From contig JALBUN010000034.1 in the NCBI GenBank assembly GCA_025174535.1, positions 226,501-290,500 of the forward strand: DNA of 64,000 nucleotides, in the 5' to 3' direction. Positions 46,941 to 59,792 of the stretch are shown here, in pieces (the first letter of the stretch is position 1; the number at the start of each line of letters is the position of its first letter). This DNA comes from Cantharellus purpuraceus (lineage: Eukaryota > Basidiomycota > Agaricomycetes > Cantharellales > Hydnaceae). A program made the position numbers and the translations under genes. The notes beneath the pieces are model-generated. The model ran no database searches. It was not told the DNA's origin and worked only from the letters and a program-made list of their open reading frames with translations.

Positions 46941-49838
46941 ATGTCGTACAATGAGCCTGGGTCGCCTGGGAGCCTCAGGCGGCTCACGAACAGGAATACG
47001 AATAGGCATAGCGTCACCGCCTTGTTCAGCATGGCTGCAGAGCAGGATGTTGAAGTTGGTGATGACCTTGCTAGAGGTGAATATTATTATTATTGTTGTT
47101 CTGGAGGGCATTTCTGGAGGGCATGCTCCATAAATCACTTCCAGCACAAAAACGGTTGCGAGACCTTAAGAGCAAAATTTCGGCGCAATCGAAGAAGAAC
47201 TTTGTCTTGGATCGTGACGTACGCTACTTAGATTCCCGAATTGCACTACTGATTCAGAACCGTATGGCTCTTGATGAGGTAGATTTTCATCTCTTGTGCT
47301 TAGCGCCCCTGATTTAACCATGACGGAATATCTAGCAACATCAAGTGGAGCAACACCTCGAAGATGTTGAGCCCACGGAGGGAAACTATCCTGATGATCG
47401 CAGGATGGGGGTATGTAAATTACCATTGTTTGTTCTACATCAACTCTGACTGAATGAGTTTGTTCAGCAATATGCCAACTTATTCTTCTTGCTTCAGTCT
47501 GAGCCTCGACATATTGCCTCCCTATGTCGCCTGGTTTCTTTATCCGAGATCGATACCTTACTTCAGACTGTTATGTTCACTCTCTACGGGAATCAGTACG
47601 AAAGCCGTGAGGAGCATTTACTGCTCACTATGTTTCAAGTGCCCCCTTTTTTGTTTACATCTCTATGACGCACTTATGACTTCTCATTTACAGTCTGTTC
47701 TATCGGCACAATTCGAAACAGCAACCGAGTTTGGATCCCTCTTGCGTGCAAACACCCCAGTGTCCCGAATGATGACCACTTATACCCGTCGTGGCCCAGG
47801 CCAGAGTTATCTCAAGAGTGTTCTTGCGGAGCGAATCAACTCGCTTATCGAACATAAGGACCTGAATCTTGAGATCAACCCTCTGAAGGTATGTAATCAC
47901 AGTGTTTATCAACAGCCTACTTATTTGTCGCAGGTTTATGAGCAAATGATAAACCAAATAGAAGAAGAAACTGGGGCATTACCACCGAATCTACCACGAG
48001 GTGTCCCCCCTGAGGAGGCTGCAGCAAACACGGATGTGCAAGCCATCATTGCCCCGCGGCTAACCATGCTCATGGAGATCGCAAACAGCTTTTTAGCCAC
48101 GATCATTGACAACATGGAGATTGTGCCGTACGGGATCAGGTGGATTTGCAAGCAAATCAGGAGCTTGACTAGGGTGAGGGTTTCTCTTTACCCTCATGAA
48201 TAACGAGACACCAATGCTATCGCAGCGAAAATATCCGGAAGCGACCGATTATGCGATTTGCTCCCTCATTGGCGGGTTTTTCTTTTTGCGATTTATCAAT
48301 CCGGCCATCGTCACGCCTCAAGCATATATGTTGGTTCAAGATGCACCGGCCAAACATCCACGACGGACATTGACATTAGTATGTCTTCATGAATGCTATG
48401 AAGCATACCGCTCGACCTAATGCATATCCAGATTGCCAAGATGTTGCAAAATCTTGCAAATAAACCCTCGTATGCCAAGGAGCTGTATATGATAACTCTT
48501 AATCCGTTTGTGGAAAATAATAAGGCCCGGATCAACCAGTTTTTGAACAATCTATGCGAAATTGGCGACTTTTTTGACACGCTCGAGGCATGCGTCTCAC
48601 TAGTTACGAGAGACGTCTTACTGACATTCGCATGCAGATGGATCAATACATGGCTCTCTCGAAGAAGGACTTGCAAATAAATATCACATTAAATGAATTG
48701 TACAATACACACTCTCTACTCTTGCAACACATCGAAGTGCTAGTGCGTACACTGTAGTATAGTCCTTCCATCTTCTCATATCCTCCCACAGTCCCCTAAC
48801 GATAAGCACCATCTTCGTATCTTGATGGACGAACTTGGCCCGGCACCTCCCCAAGTTCCTCGTAAAGAAAATCGCACAATTGAGTTGCCCTTGTACAGTC
48901 GTTGGGAGACACCGATTCAGGACATCTCAACTGCTTTGATGGACAGCGTAACTCAAAATGACTTGCTGTATATGGAGACCAAGTCGATCTTCGTGCAACT
49001 CATGCGATCTATTCCTAATGCTGCTGACACACGGCCGATTAATCTACCCTTGATCGCAGAGCGAGCTGCAACAACCAAGGACGCGACGCTCGTGCGTAAG
49101 GGGATCAAAGTGCAAGAGATGCTACGAGTTTTGGAAGAGATAGGAGTTGTGGATCGATCCGATGGCTACCGACTCATGCAGGACGAAGTTGCAGCGGAGC
49201 TTGCACACCTTGGCAGCCTGAGGGAGAAGGTGCAGCAAGAAAGCAAAAGCCTTGAGGCAGTGTACAAGACTATCGGTGACCATAATAACTATTTGAAAGG
49301 CCAATTGGAGCAATACAAGGCATACCTGCAAAATGTACGATTGACGGCAAGCAAGGACAAGGGGACATCGACGGGCGTAGGTGTGGTCACGGTTGGAGGG
49401 AAGGAGAAGAAGCCGACGAAAAGCGCGGTGCTCGGTCCATATCGTTTCACTCATGCGCAACTGGAGAAGGAGGGTATTATTGTTGAAAGTAATGTGCCTG
49501 AGAACAGGTGTGTAAAGCGCTCAGTGCATGTGAACCTGACTGATCGTGAATATAGGAGACCAAACATTTATTTCAATATCACTTCGCCAACACCGGGAAC
49601 GTTTATAATTGCGCTGCATTATAAAGGGCGGGAACGGGCAATTCTCGAGATGGATCTGAAAATTGACGATCTGCTAGAGAAGGTGTGTAACGTCATATTT
49701 CTGAACCTTCCACTTTCTCAACGTCGCGCCATACAGCAAAAAGACAACAAACATCTTTTAGACCTGGAGTACGTGCAGCTCAATGTGCCCAAGGTGCTTG
49801 GCCTACTCAACAAGGTCTTTGCAAAACGCAAGACATGA
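46941..49838 (+). CDS. Ras GTPase-activating protein, Gap1/Sar1 (IQGAP-related) type
   Basis: Twelve exons (46941-47076, 47145-47278, 47336-47410, 47468-47638, 47694-47888, 47934-48173, 48226-48378, 48432-48587, 48638-48742, 48792-49507, 49556-49682, 49737-49838) give about 769 residues. The RasGAP domain spans about 170-470: the arginine finger is in [13 protein letters not shown] and the signature in [16 protein letters not shown] RasGAP_C domain follows ([39 protein letters not shown]). There is no calponin-homology or IQ motif before the GAP domain. Domain order and length match fission yeast Gap1 (Sar1), the Ras1 negative regulator, rather than true IQGAPs. The intron after 48587 uses a GC donor in the best family fit. 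A GT donor six bases later would add two residues. Confidence 0.92.
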
Positions 49839-50286
49839 GAGTATCTATCATTTATAACTACTACGCCGCGGTTTTGTTCTATCATCCCTTCGGACTCCTG
49901 GAAACCACGGGCAGACGTTCGAGGCCTCTTTAATGTACGACGGCTTGTCGCTGTTTCTGATAGATCCCCCTTCACTGTCTGTCCCTATCCTGTTTCCATT
50001 CCTCACCCTGTTTGGTGTACGATTTTGTGTCGACCGCGTTATTCGACATGTTGTGTTTTATTACCAGGAGGATACCCACTGGTCCGTGACCTATGTACTT
50101 CGACTTCTTTACTTATATGCGATTGTGTTGGGTTACTCCTCTGAATACCCAGTATTTACTTAGACGCTCATGCCCAATGTTAACCTTACATAAGCGCTCA
50201 GTATTGTACTCGCAGTCATTGTTCTAGCCGCTCCCTTTTTGGCATCATACGGATTCAGTAAGTGCATAGCTAGGTTTGTTTCGACC
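49839..50286. other. Tandem intergenic region
   Basis: About 450 bp between the RasGAP stop and the next plus-strand gene. No other signal recognised. Confidence 0.45.
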
Positions 50287-52738
50287 ATGGTGGGCGCACT
50301 GAGCCTGCTGCTGCTGTTCGTTTTCAACGAGCTGATAGGGGCCACTGAGCCCCTGGCAGTGCGACGACCACTGGTACCTTCGCAACGTGCACTTGGGAAG
50401 CCAAGTATACCTGTGGAAGAGGCTATACACAAAGTAGGCGTTTTTCTGAGGGATGGCACCCCTCGCAAGAATGTGATTAGGGGTATGGCAGACATTGAAA
50501 ACGTTGCCTATACTCATGCGTGAGTATGTATGCTTCATGCGTGAACGTTATTAAAATGCAATTAAGGTCGTACAATGTCCTATTACATGTGGGGAATATT
50601 CCTTTCGAGGTTGCGCTTGATACAGGGTGAGCTGCTGATCGCCGCTAGTATGGCTCTTTTTGAAAGGTTTTGACTTTACTTCAGGTCTTCGGACTTCTGG
50701 CTCGTCTCCGATGGCTGTCAAACTAGTCAATGCAAAGGCACACCTGCATTCCCACTCAAGACGTATGCTAGTCCGAGTTTTGTACCTGTTAACGGCAACC
50801 AGACCGCCTTTAATATCTCCTTCGCCGATTTTACAGGTAAGCAAGCCATGGTCGTGCCATTTGCAATCCCTTATCGTTACTGTAGGTGCTTCTGGATTTG
50901 TTGCTCGAGAAACTGTGCAAATAGGTTCCCTACAGAGTATGGAGCAAGCATTGGGTGAGACTGCCACTTAGATCTGATTAACATCCATGTTATAACTTCG
51001 GGGCTCGTCGCAGGTTTTGTCACGTCTTCTAATGTTACGCTCGGGAAAAGCGTTAGCGGTATCCTGGGACTGGGTTTCTCCCGGCTTTCCCAAATTGCTG
51101 CATCGACGCCTAACAGTGAGCAATGTCCGAAGTATATGTACTTTGGTCTTATTTGCGATGTAACAGCTTCCCCATTCCTAGGCGCACTAGCACAGCTAGG
51201 CAATTTAGCCTATCCTCTATTCGGCCTGAGCTTGACACAGGACACCAGTGGTACCTTGAGCATGGGTATGTGATTTCAGCTCTGCATTATTATCCCGTCT
51301 AATATACCATTAGGGGCCATTGATAAGTCAATTGTTCCCAACGCGTCATTGATCTCATGGCACGATGTCGTCCCTTTTGCGCCGTTGCCTGACGAGAATG
51401 TGACGACATCTTCTCTGTATCTCCACTGGGCCCTACCTTTGAATAACATCACTGTACGCAGTCTATGTTTTATGATACGACAACTTAGTTGCAACTGTAA
51501 TAGGTCAATGGTACTAGCATCGCATTACATCCAACGTATCCAGCAATTACAGGACCCTCGCCACTGGCTCTACTTGACCTGTGAGATCTTCGTCACGCCT
51601 CTAGACACTATCTGACGTACCACAGTGGCAACAATGGCATCTACGGCCCGTTCGAAGATGTCAGGCCTCCCTAACCAGCCATATATGCAACTGATTTTCC
51701 ATGATTTAAATAGGTGGAAGCCGTTTTCCTGGCATTAGGCACAATACGACAGGTTTCCTGTACGTTGCAGATTCTAAACATGCCATTCGTCGCCTCATTT
51801 CCTGCGCCTTTAGCTGGAGCATGGGCACTTTCTTGTGACATCACGTCTACCATGGTGTTCTCTTTTGCGTATGATCAATTCTAGCGATGTTCGTAGAGTG
51901 TTCTTTGACGGACATGTCATACAGCGGCACAAGCGTCACACTACAGCCCATTGATTACCTCATTGGACCCACGCAAGGCGATCCTAACTTGTGTCTTTCC
52001 TGGCCAATGGCCTTGCCGCCTAGTTCTGACGGGCTGGATTGGCATCTCGGTACGTGGGTGTCTAACATGGTTCTAACTAATACCTAATGTTGTGTCAGGC
52101 ACACCTTTTTTAAGAACTGTTTACAGCGTGTTCAGGTTTGCCAAACGTAAATCTTAAGGCGTGGAATACGTGCTTATTGTATGCCTAGTTATGGTATTTC
52201 TGGCCACGAACCGCCGTTGATTGGTCTGTATCCCCTATCCAACACTACAACATTCACTGGTAATACATCATCACTTTCATCGGCATTTTCCTCTTTATCT
52301 GCAACAATTCCCACCACTGTACCCGGCGTGCTTCTTCCAACGCCAACATTTGTGACACCTCCGTACATATTCAACACATCGGCAACACCATTACCCACTT
52401 TGGGACAAGTCTTGCCTTCTCAATCTGGTCTTGGTGCGAGCACATATTCCGCACTATTTAAGCAAGCCATTGGGGGCGTGAGTGGGCTGGCGACGCTAGC
52501 AAATGCTACAGCCCTTCCGGCGGTGGAGCCTCCTACGACTCTTGCTACGCTCACTTCAACGGATGCTTCGGGCTCAGTTCATACGACTACCTCCACTGCC
52601 TCGGGTATTCCTACTGCATTGCTGGGGAAGCCGGGAGGATTGTTCAACGACGCGCGCTCCACGCGCCTAAAAGTGTTGGAGGGCACACGGTGGCTATGGA
52701 CATGGACTACAGTGCTGGTAGTTTGGACTTGGATTTAA
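50287..52738 (+). CDS. Aspartic protease (A1-like) with Ser/Thr-rich C-terminal extension
   Basis: About thirteen exons. The signal peptide MVGALSLLLLFVFNELIGA starts at 50287, followed by a propeptide. The first catalytic motif is intact (EVALDTGSSDFWLVSDG), followed by FVPVNGNQTAFNISFADFTG and SGILGLGFSRLSQIA. Where the second D-T/S-G motif is expected, the sequence reads LLDLGNNGIYGPFEDV, so the Asp is kept but the following Thr/Ser is Leu. Later landmarks are WALSCDITSTMVFSFA, NLCLSWPMALPPSSDGLDW and FLRTVYSVF. A Ser/Thr/Pro-rich extension of about 180 residues follows, ending in a short hydrophobic stretch (LWTWTTVLVVWTWI), which suggests a membrane or cell-surface anchor. The likely role is a cell-wall-associated protease or a catalytically altered relative. 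Confidence 0.85.
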
Positions 52739-53051
52739 CAGGATATTTCTACATGGACTATGATGCTGAATTTCTGACGCCAAAAGTACATGAAAGTACG
52801 ATGGTCAGGTGGAATACTGGGATAGAGGCCAATAGCGTATCGAGGCCTGGCACAAATTGTAGCGTTCATTCAATGCTAGGGGCGGCTCGCGCCAACAAGC
52901 CGGGTCTGAAATGCCTCGACGTGTCCCTCCGGTGATATATACCTTTACTAGATTTCTAGTCAAAAAACGCTCCTTTTCCTCAGCCCTTTCTTTTTATCCC
53001 ACTGGCTGACATTTCCGTCCCTGTTCACTCTCACACGAAGCAATTCCAGCC
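52739..53051. other. Short tandem intergenic region
   Basis: About 310 bp that must hold the 3' end of the protease gene and the promoter of the J-protein gene. GATATATACC near 52935 could be its TATA box. Confidence 0.45.
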
Positions 53052-54837
53052 ATGGCAAATGTAATCTCGATACTCGTTCTGGTGCTCTGTGTCATATGTG
53101 CATCGGCTATGGACCTGTATAAGGTGTTGGACAGTTCGTAACGCCTTTGTATGGTTGGCTTTTTCTTCTTACTGATTGTGTTCCTGTTCTTGTGCGTGAA
53201 TTAGTTGACAAGTCAGCAGACGAGGCGACGATTAAGAAGGCGTATCGAAGGTTGAGCCGCAAATACCACCCGGACAAGAATAAGGAACCTGGAGCGGACG
53301 AAAAGTTTGTGGAAGTTGCTCGAGGTAAGGCGGTTGAGATGATCAGACACGCATATATCAGCTATCTTTACTGCTCGTACACTTGTAGCATATGAAGTGT
53401 TGTCGGACCCCCAGGTAAGTGGATGGCTATATGACGGGCAGTAACGCAGTCGCTGAGTTTCTTTGGATTAGAAACGAGGAATTTATGATCGACATGGTGA
53501 GGTGTGTGCGGTTGCTTCACTCTTTGCGCATGTTCAGTGATCTGAAGGTGTTGTAGGAAGGCTTGAAGCAACATGAGGGCGGCCAGCGGGCCACAAATCC
53601 CTTTGACATGTTTTCTAGTTTCTTTGGGGGTCGTGAGTTGCTGAAAGATAAAAGTGCTTCTTTGCTGCTCTAACGAGGCATGTTTCTAGATCAACAACAA
53701 GAGACCCGTCGAGGACCAACAACGACAAGTGACTTTGAAGTAAGCTTGGAGGATATGTAAACTTACTTTTGCTGGACTCTTGTAAAAATCCTAACGCAAC
53801 TATTTAGGTACAACGGCGCAGAGATCGACGTAGGTTTATCAATCTCTCATGGCTCTGATACTGATGATCTGTCTATAAAGTTTATGATTCACAAAAAGAT
53901 ACTCTGCGACCACTGTCGAGGATCTGGAGCTGCATCTGACAGTCATATTCAGACTTGTCCTACCTGTGAGGGATCTGGCGTTCAGATCACGCGGCAACAA
54001 ATGTTTCCTGGGATGGTGGTTCAAGGTCAGACGACGTGAGTGGACCTCTACCGGTCATCCTTTGGCTATATAATGAGGATATTGCTTGGATCCTTAGATG
54101 TACCAAGTGCGGTGGAAGAGGGAAGATCATCACGCAGCAGTGCCCGCACTGTTCGGGTCAGAAGGTGCTTCCGCATACTCAGCACTATACGTTAGAGGTT
54201 CCTGCGGGAGTGCTGGAGGGACATGAGGTGGTATTTGAGGGAGAGGGTGACGAGAATCCTGAATGGGAGGCAGGGGATGTCATTATCCGTATACGAGGTG
54301 GGAAGAAGCGGGGTGGGTGGAGAAGGAAGGAGAGTAGCTTATATTGGATAGAGAGCATAGGAGCCGAGGAGGTGCGACTTGTGACGTTCGTTTTGTGTTA
54401 TGATGGTGCTGATATTTCTTCTCTTTTCTTTGTAGGCGTTGCTGGGCTTCGAGCGTAATTTCACGCACTTGGATGGTCACATTGTGCAATTAAAACGCGA
54501 GGCGGTGACGCAGCCAGGTGGGCCCGACATTTTTTCAATGTTCAAGCCAGCGAGATCAACGCTTCTGTGTTCACGTTTCATATTTTTGAGTGGAACGCTG
54601 ACTCTTATTTATCAGGATACATTCAAATTGTGAAGGGTGAAGGTATGCCCGTGTTCCAGGGCACAGGGCACGGAGATTTGTATGTGGAGTACAATGTGGT
54701 GTTTCCAAGGCAGTTGTCACCCGAGCGTCGATCGAGTAAGTCCGTCGAGTCCTTACCATGCTGACACTGAACTCCTTTATTTAGAGTTGGAAGAAGCGTT
54801 CAGAGGCCGCAGACGGGGCGGAAAAGATGAATTGTAG
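53052..54837 (+). CDS. scj1: ER luminal DnaJ/Hsp40 co-chaperone (Scj1 type)
   Basis: Multi-exon gene starting at 53052. The signal peptide is [19 protein letters not shown]. The J domain follows directly: [20 protein letters not shown], with the HPD motif in [13 protein letters not shown] Gly/Phe-poor linker leads to the type I zinc region with four Cys motifs: [24 protein letters not shown] and CPHCSGQK. The C-terminal substrate-binding part contains [19 protein letters not shown] and [14 protein letters not shown]. The last residues are GGKDEL, an ER retrieval signal. It stimulates the ER Hsp70 (BiP/Kar2) in folding and degradation of secretory proteins. Family and location are well supported by motif order and by both targeting signals. 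Confidence 0.93.
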
Positions 54838-56533
54838 CGACATAACATTTAATTTAGAATATATTAGACATGGATCCATGAGGGTGTCTATGGGCGTGAT
54901 GCATGTTTTTTTATATAAGGAGAGCTGGGTGCGTTACCCCTTTCCTTCGGTCTTTCACGTCCCCTTCAACGCCCTCGTCGGGCGTCGTCGTATAGTGAAG
55001 TCTCAGCCTGGCTGTCTCAGGCAAGTGTTATTCTTCATCATCCTTTGATCATCCATATACTAATTTCTTCACTACAACCACAGTCCGTGCCGTTGGGGTA
55101 GTCCCCCACGTCTCTGTCGTCGTTGTCGTTTTATAGTAATGACCTGCTATACGAAACAAATTTGTGCGTCTCCTAAGGATATGTGATCCTTCACCTTGTG
55201 ATCACTGACGTGTCGTTGTAGGCTGTTCGCCGCCTAGCTTCACGTCCGGCTCCATAGCCGGGATGTACTCGTCAAGTATCTTTCCCGGGTGCCCATCGGG
55301 TGCCATTTTGATGTCTGGGAACAGTATTGCCAGACACCAGCCTTGTCAATCGACTGTCGATTGGCAGGAGCAAGTGTGTAGAAACCTCTTGCTCTGGTTC
55401 GGTTCTTATCGGCCGATCATTAGCTCCGGCCGCAATGGTCGGAGTGTCTGAAAACGTGTTCAGTTTGTGACTCATTACCGGCCGGATATATGTGACAACC
55501 TACCGTTCTATCGCCCTGACCCTTATGAGTTCGTGTCGCGCGTTCTTACCGCCTTGCGATCTGTCCTGGATACCTTGCCACTGTCATCTCACCGTTTGCA
55601 CATGGTTGCAAGCCCATGGAGCTTTCTGTGTCGATATACGCTGTGACAGCGCTTCCCGGACCGTGTCAACAGATCTAACTCCCCACATACTCATGCGGGT
55701 CTGCTCGATCCTGCGTTGGGTTGCCGCCGTGTTTCGTCGGTAATGGGTCGTGCACTGTGCACGTTTAATCAAATCAATTACCCAGTTCACCTCTTGCGGC
55801 CTACCGCCCATTGCCTCCGTTCTTAAGCCTCCATTCGTGTGTACCGCTTTGATGGTTGCCAACCCTTTCAACACTTCCCTGATCTTTCCATCGATACGAT
55901 TCCGTTCGGGATTTGCCACATCCATCTCATCGACAAACATCGCACTCTTCTCAGAGTCGTATTTTTTCCGGCCTCGCTGAGTCACCCTTCGCCAGTTTCT
56001 GGTTGGGCCATGCGTCCCTGGCACACGCTACATGACAACGCCTTGAGTCCCAGGGTCTGGTCACTCCTTGGGCACCCAGAGCCTGATCACCTCTTGGGTT
56101 CGTTCTCCAACGCTGATAAGACCAGCATTCACGCCACATAAGTCCCTTTGTAACCATGAGATGCAAGGGTCGGGGTTTATTCGGATCTTTGGACTGCGTA
56201 TACTGCGTCCTCTTTCCACCGCTGCTGTGGTCGTATGAGATGTTTTGACGCTGTCAGTATTTCGGAAAGACTGGTTTGGGATATCTGGAGAATGAGGCAG
56301 ATGCCCAAGTTGTTAGGTCGTTTTGTCCGAAGAGTCTGTCAACGTTTTGTGTCATGGCGTTGTTCTAGTTACTTGATACAGTGTGACTTTTTGGACTTTT
56401 TGAACCCAGGATTGATTGAATTGAGCTGAATTAAATGAAAGACCGTCGATGTGTTTGGGTATGTGATACAATATATACTGGTACATAGTGCAGTGAGGAT
56501 TGCAAGATAAAACAGACCCATCTCCCCAGCTAT
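54838..56533. other. Gene-poor region with an uncharacterised minus-strand frame
   Basis: About 1.7 kb. A minus-strand frame of 146 codons lies at 55584-56024 and contains MFVDEMDVANPERNRIDGK and NGGLRTEAMGGRPQEVNW. Its composition is protein-like, but no family is recognised and no start or splice structure is clear. A relic of a mobile element is possible but unproven. Confidence 0.4.
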
Positions 56534-59388
56534 TCATGCAAGATAAGTGTAGGACTTGCGGTCTATTCCTCGATCTAAATACTCGCGCTGATACAACGTT
56601 TAAGTGTGTAATACGAGCACGAGAGGGCAGAAACCCACGAACCTCTATTAGTGACTCGATCCGCTTTTTGAGCATGCTGGGCTGAGGCTGAAATCGACCC
56701 GAGAGTTGGCGTGTCACTTCGTTAATGAGGTCGTTATGCGTCATATGTTTCCGATCCTTCATGATTCGCACAATACATGCCTGAGTATCATATTGTCAGT
56801 ATGTCGATGCCGAGAAAACAGGCGGCGACAGAGGGTCCCCACCAGGAAAAAAAAGATATGGGCTACACACCTCTGTCTGATGTTTCCGCTCCTCCTCGAT
56901 GCGATCCCGTGTCTCCCTCCTTTCCTCACTATTTTCAACTTTGGACGCGATGGTGCTAATCTTGATCCGCTGTAACGGCGCCGAAAAGTCGAGGTTGAAG
57001 GAAAACGAGTCGTCTGGGGCCACGTCTCGGGATGGTGGGTGCTTTTTCAACACTTTGTATTTTGCGCACGCTAGGGATTGCAAGTTGCGCTTGAGCTCGA
57101 CCTCGGCGAGTTGGGTCAAATTTTTGATTCCCTGGTGAATTTTGGTTAGCCGTCGATCGGTTTTTCTGTATCAATCGAGCGCATACCTCGTAAGTTAAGA
57201 CATCGTTTTCCGATAAATCTTCAAACAGCAATAGAATAACTAACGCATATGTGGATACGTTCAATTCGTGCGTTCTTGTCCTAAACTGCGCTCGAACGTC
57301 GGCGTTACCCAAACCAGGTTGCCAGGTCAGTTTTCGTCCCGAATGTCGATGTAGATAGAAAGTTTCGAATGATTTGCATGATTTCACCATGTCCGGTGCG
57401 AGAGTGCATGTGGCGATGGAATGGTTCATTGGCCAGAAGGTCGAAGTCATGACGGTAACAGACAGCTCGATTGGTGGAGGCTATTCCAGATGATTCAGTC
57501 GGAGCAAGTCGAGTAGTTGGGAGATAACTCACTGAACCATGTGTGAGATGCTGCTTGTATGCTTCTTGTGTGTCCCCAGAAATCTTGATATCATGGAACA
57601 TACCTTCCAGCTTCTGTGTAAACTGGTACCCGCACTCGACCTTAAGCTTGGCTAGCATGCCTCGTTCCGCATCGTCAGATGTTGACCTATTGAACAGTAG
57701 TCGCTTCGCGAGGTGTGCTTTGTAGTATCGCTCGAAAACGTCCTTCTCGGCAACAAAGCGGAAGACAGTAATTGTTTTTTCCAAAACAATGTCAATTTCC
57801 TCATCGGTTTTCTGCTCGGAAATGAGCCGCGACCAACACCACAATATACGTACACAACACCTACACCCTTGAAGCCTTTCTTTAGATGGTCATCAATGAA
57901 AAGTGAGATAAATTCGGGCGCCTTAGAGTTCAGGTTGATAAATGACTCAAATGCCTGACCTAACCGTAAGTATGACGATGCAGAGTTTGTCCTGGTGTGT
58001 TACATACCTCGTTCAGCGTCGTCTGTATCCCTGTATCACCAACGAACGAGAGCTTGAGAACCCGATCGAACCTGTCTTTCAAAACCAGAACGTCGTCCAC
58101 CCACTTGAGTGCTATTGCGACAGGCCCGCCTCCCGACATCTTTGCCTTTGCCTTTCCTTTACCCTTCACATCGGCAGCTTCTCCTTGGTCTTCATTCTGC
58201 AGTCCCGTACCATCTGCCTCCGTCGTGCCAGCAAGATCATTAATCTCCTTCCCTCGTCTTGCCACTGAGTCTCGCAACGCTCGCTTCAACGTTTTAAATC
58301 CAGTGTCAACCATTCCGAAGATCTTGTAAAGTCGAGATAGATCATCGAACTTATCCTGGTCCATCATTGGGTCTAGACCCGACCGAGGCATGCTTATGAT
58401 AGCAGAAAGATGCGGTGTCAAAAGACACGATTCAAGGATTCTTCGAAGAGGACCATGACTGCGGGAGGAGAGATAGTGATGTGTTCGAAGCTCTTCAGCG
58501 CGGAAGCGTGCCTCCACCTGCATATATACCTGTCAGAATTTGATTGAGGAATAAAGAGAGATGTAACTGACCCGTTCTAGGTACTCAGCAGCATCACAGC
58601 TGTCCATCAGCCTTTCTCCCTCCGCTTTATAAAACACTTCGCTCTCCTTCAAAAGGTCGGGCTCAAGATACGTAGCGTATACTGTAGTGCCATGCTTGTC
58701 AACCGAAAGTTCCAAGAGAACGTCGACGCAACTCTTCATTGCTGATCTATTAATGACATAACCGTCACGTTCCAGTTGGATTTGCTTAAGTATTGTCGAG
58801 ACAAGATGGTTCTTGATAGGGAAGAGGCCAGAAAGAATGATATGCTCCAGAAAATGAGTAAGACCTGCATCCCAAATCTCAGGGACATTGGCAGTTCTGG
58901 TATAGAATTTGTCCTGTATGAGAAATTAGTGATAGGAATATTATAGATACAGCGAAAGTCCACGTGCCATATAACGTAGGACTTGCGACAACTTCTGCAT
59001 ATTCCCTATATGATCGTCCCAAACCTTTCGCATCGCCTTCAAGAGCCTATCCCCCTCCTGGCTCTGATGCATTGGGTCGTCGGTGGTACCAGCTGGGAAG
59101 GCAGGCGCAACTTCCTCCTTAGCAAGTAAGTCGAGATTCTCAGCAATGAGCTTATTAACACCGTTGTAAACGATATCTCCGTGCTTGGAAATAACCAAGT
59201 TGTACGCATAACGGTATGTCTCCTCGTACGAGAGGCGAGCCGCATTATGGTTGTGGATTTCACGGACGGCATTGGACAAACGCGTCCAATTCTCGTGATG
59301 AGACGCATCTCCTCCAGTCTGTGTATCTAGTCAAAAAGAAACCAAGTGATTTTTGCGTGGGCGATGCACACACCGTCCGAGGTGGTTT
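56534..59388 (-). CDS. cul3: Cullin-3, E3 ubiquitin ligase scaffold
   Basis: Multi-exon gene on the minus strand. The N-terminal part reads ENWTRLSNAVREIHNHNAAR and LSYEETYRYAYNLVISKHG, the classic CUL3 start. The middle contains a CUL3-like linker with an inserted Lys/Gly-rich stretch, then TDEEIDIVLEKTITVFRF, EKDVFERYYKAHLAKRLL and CGYQFTQKLEGMF of the cullin homology domain. The end is the Nedd8 domain with the modifiable lysine in IVRIMKDRKHMTHNDL and the closing YLDRGIDRKSYTYLA. CUL3 binds BTB-domain adaptors and Rbx1 to ubiquitinate substrates. The first exons are unresolved: a 15-nt exon-like piece (59374-59388, KPPRT) precedes the first clear exon, but the ATG was not identified with confidence. 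Confidence 0.92.
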
Positions 59389-59792
59389 CTAAAAGGCGTC
59401 AATGTTAGAGCGTGGAATGGAACAGGGGAAATGACTTGCTATCTTGGGCTTAGCCCTCACCCGACTACCTGTGAATCTCTAGTTATTTTGTCTGTAAATT
59501 CAGTGGGTCGGGATAATGGACGCACTCGTACTTTGCATGATGCCCTCAACAGACCAATGTGGCGCGTGCAACAAGTGGACCCATAGGGACCCATGTCATT
59601 ATGTAAATAGCAGCTGCACACTCGACGCAGGGTTCAATATCAACTGACGAGCATTGGGAATGAAGTACTAGATGCGGAGAAGTCGATCATGACAGACCAA
59701 TAACCAGAAACAAGTAGAAGATGACAAGGTGACATCGGAAACAGAGAAAAACACGCCATCATTCATCTACATTGTTCATACATTCGGTAATA
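59389..59792. other. Intergenic region between cul3 and exportin-T
   Basis: About 400 bp that should hold the exportin 3' UTR, the cul3 promoter and possibly the first cul3 exon. No clear start codon context was found. Confidence 0.4.

Noticed and set aside
52690..52935. Plus-strand frame rich in Asp and Tyr at the end of the membrane-type protease
   Set aside because: Overlaps the protease 3' coding end in another frame and has no start or splice support.
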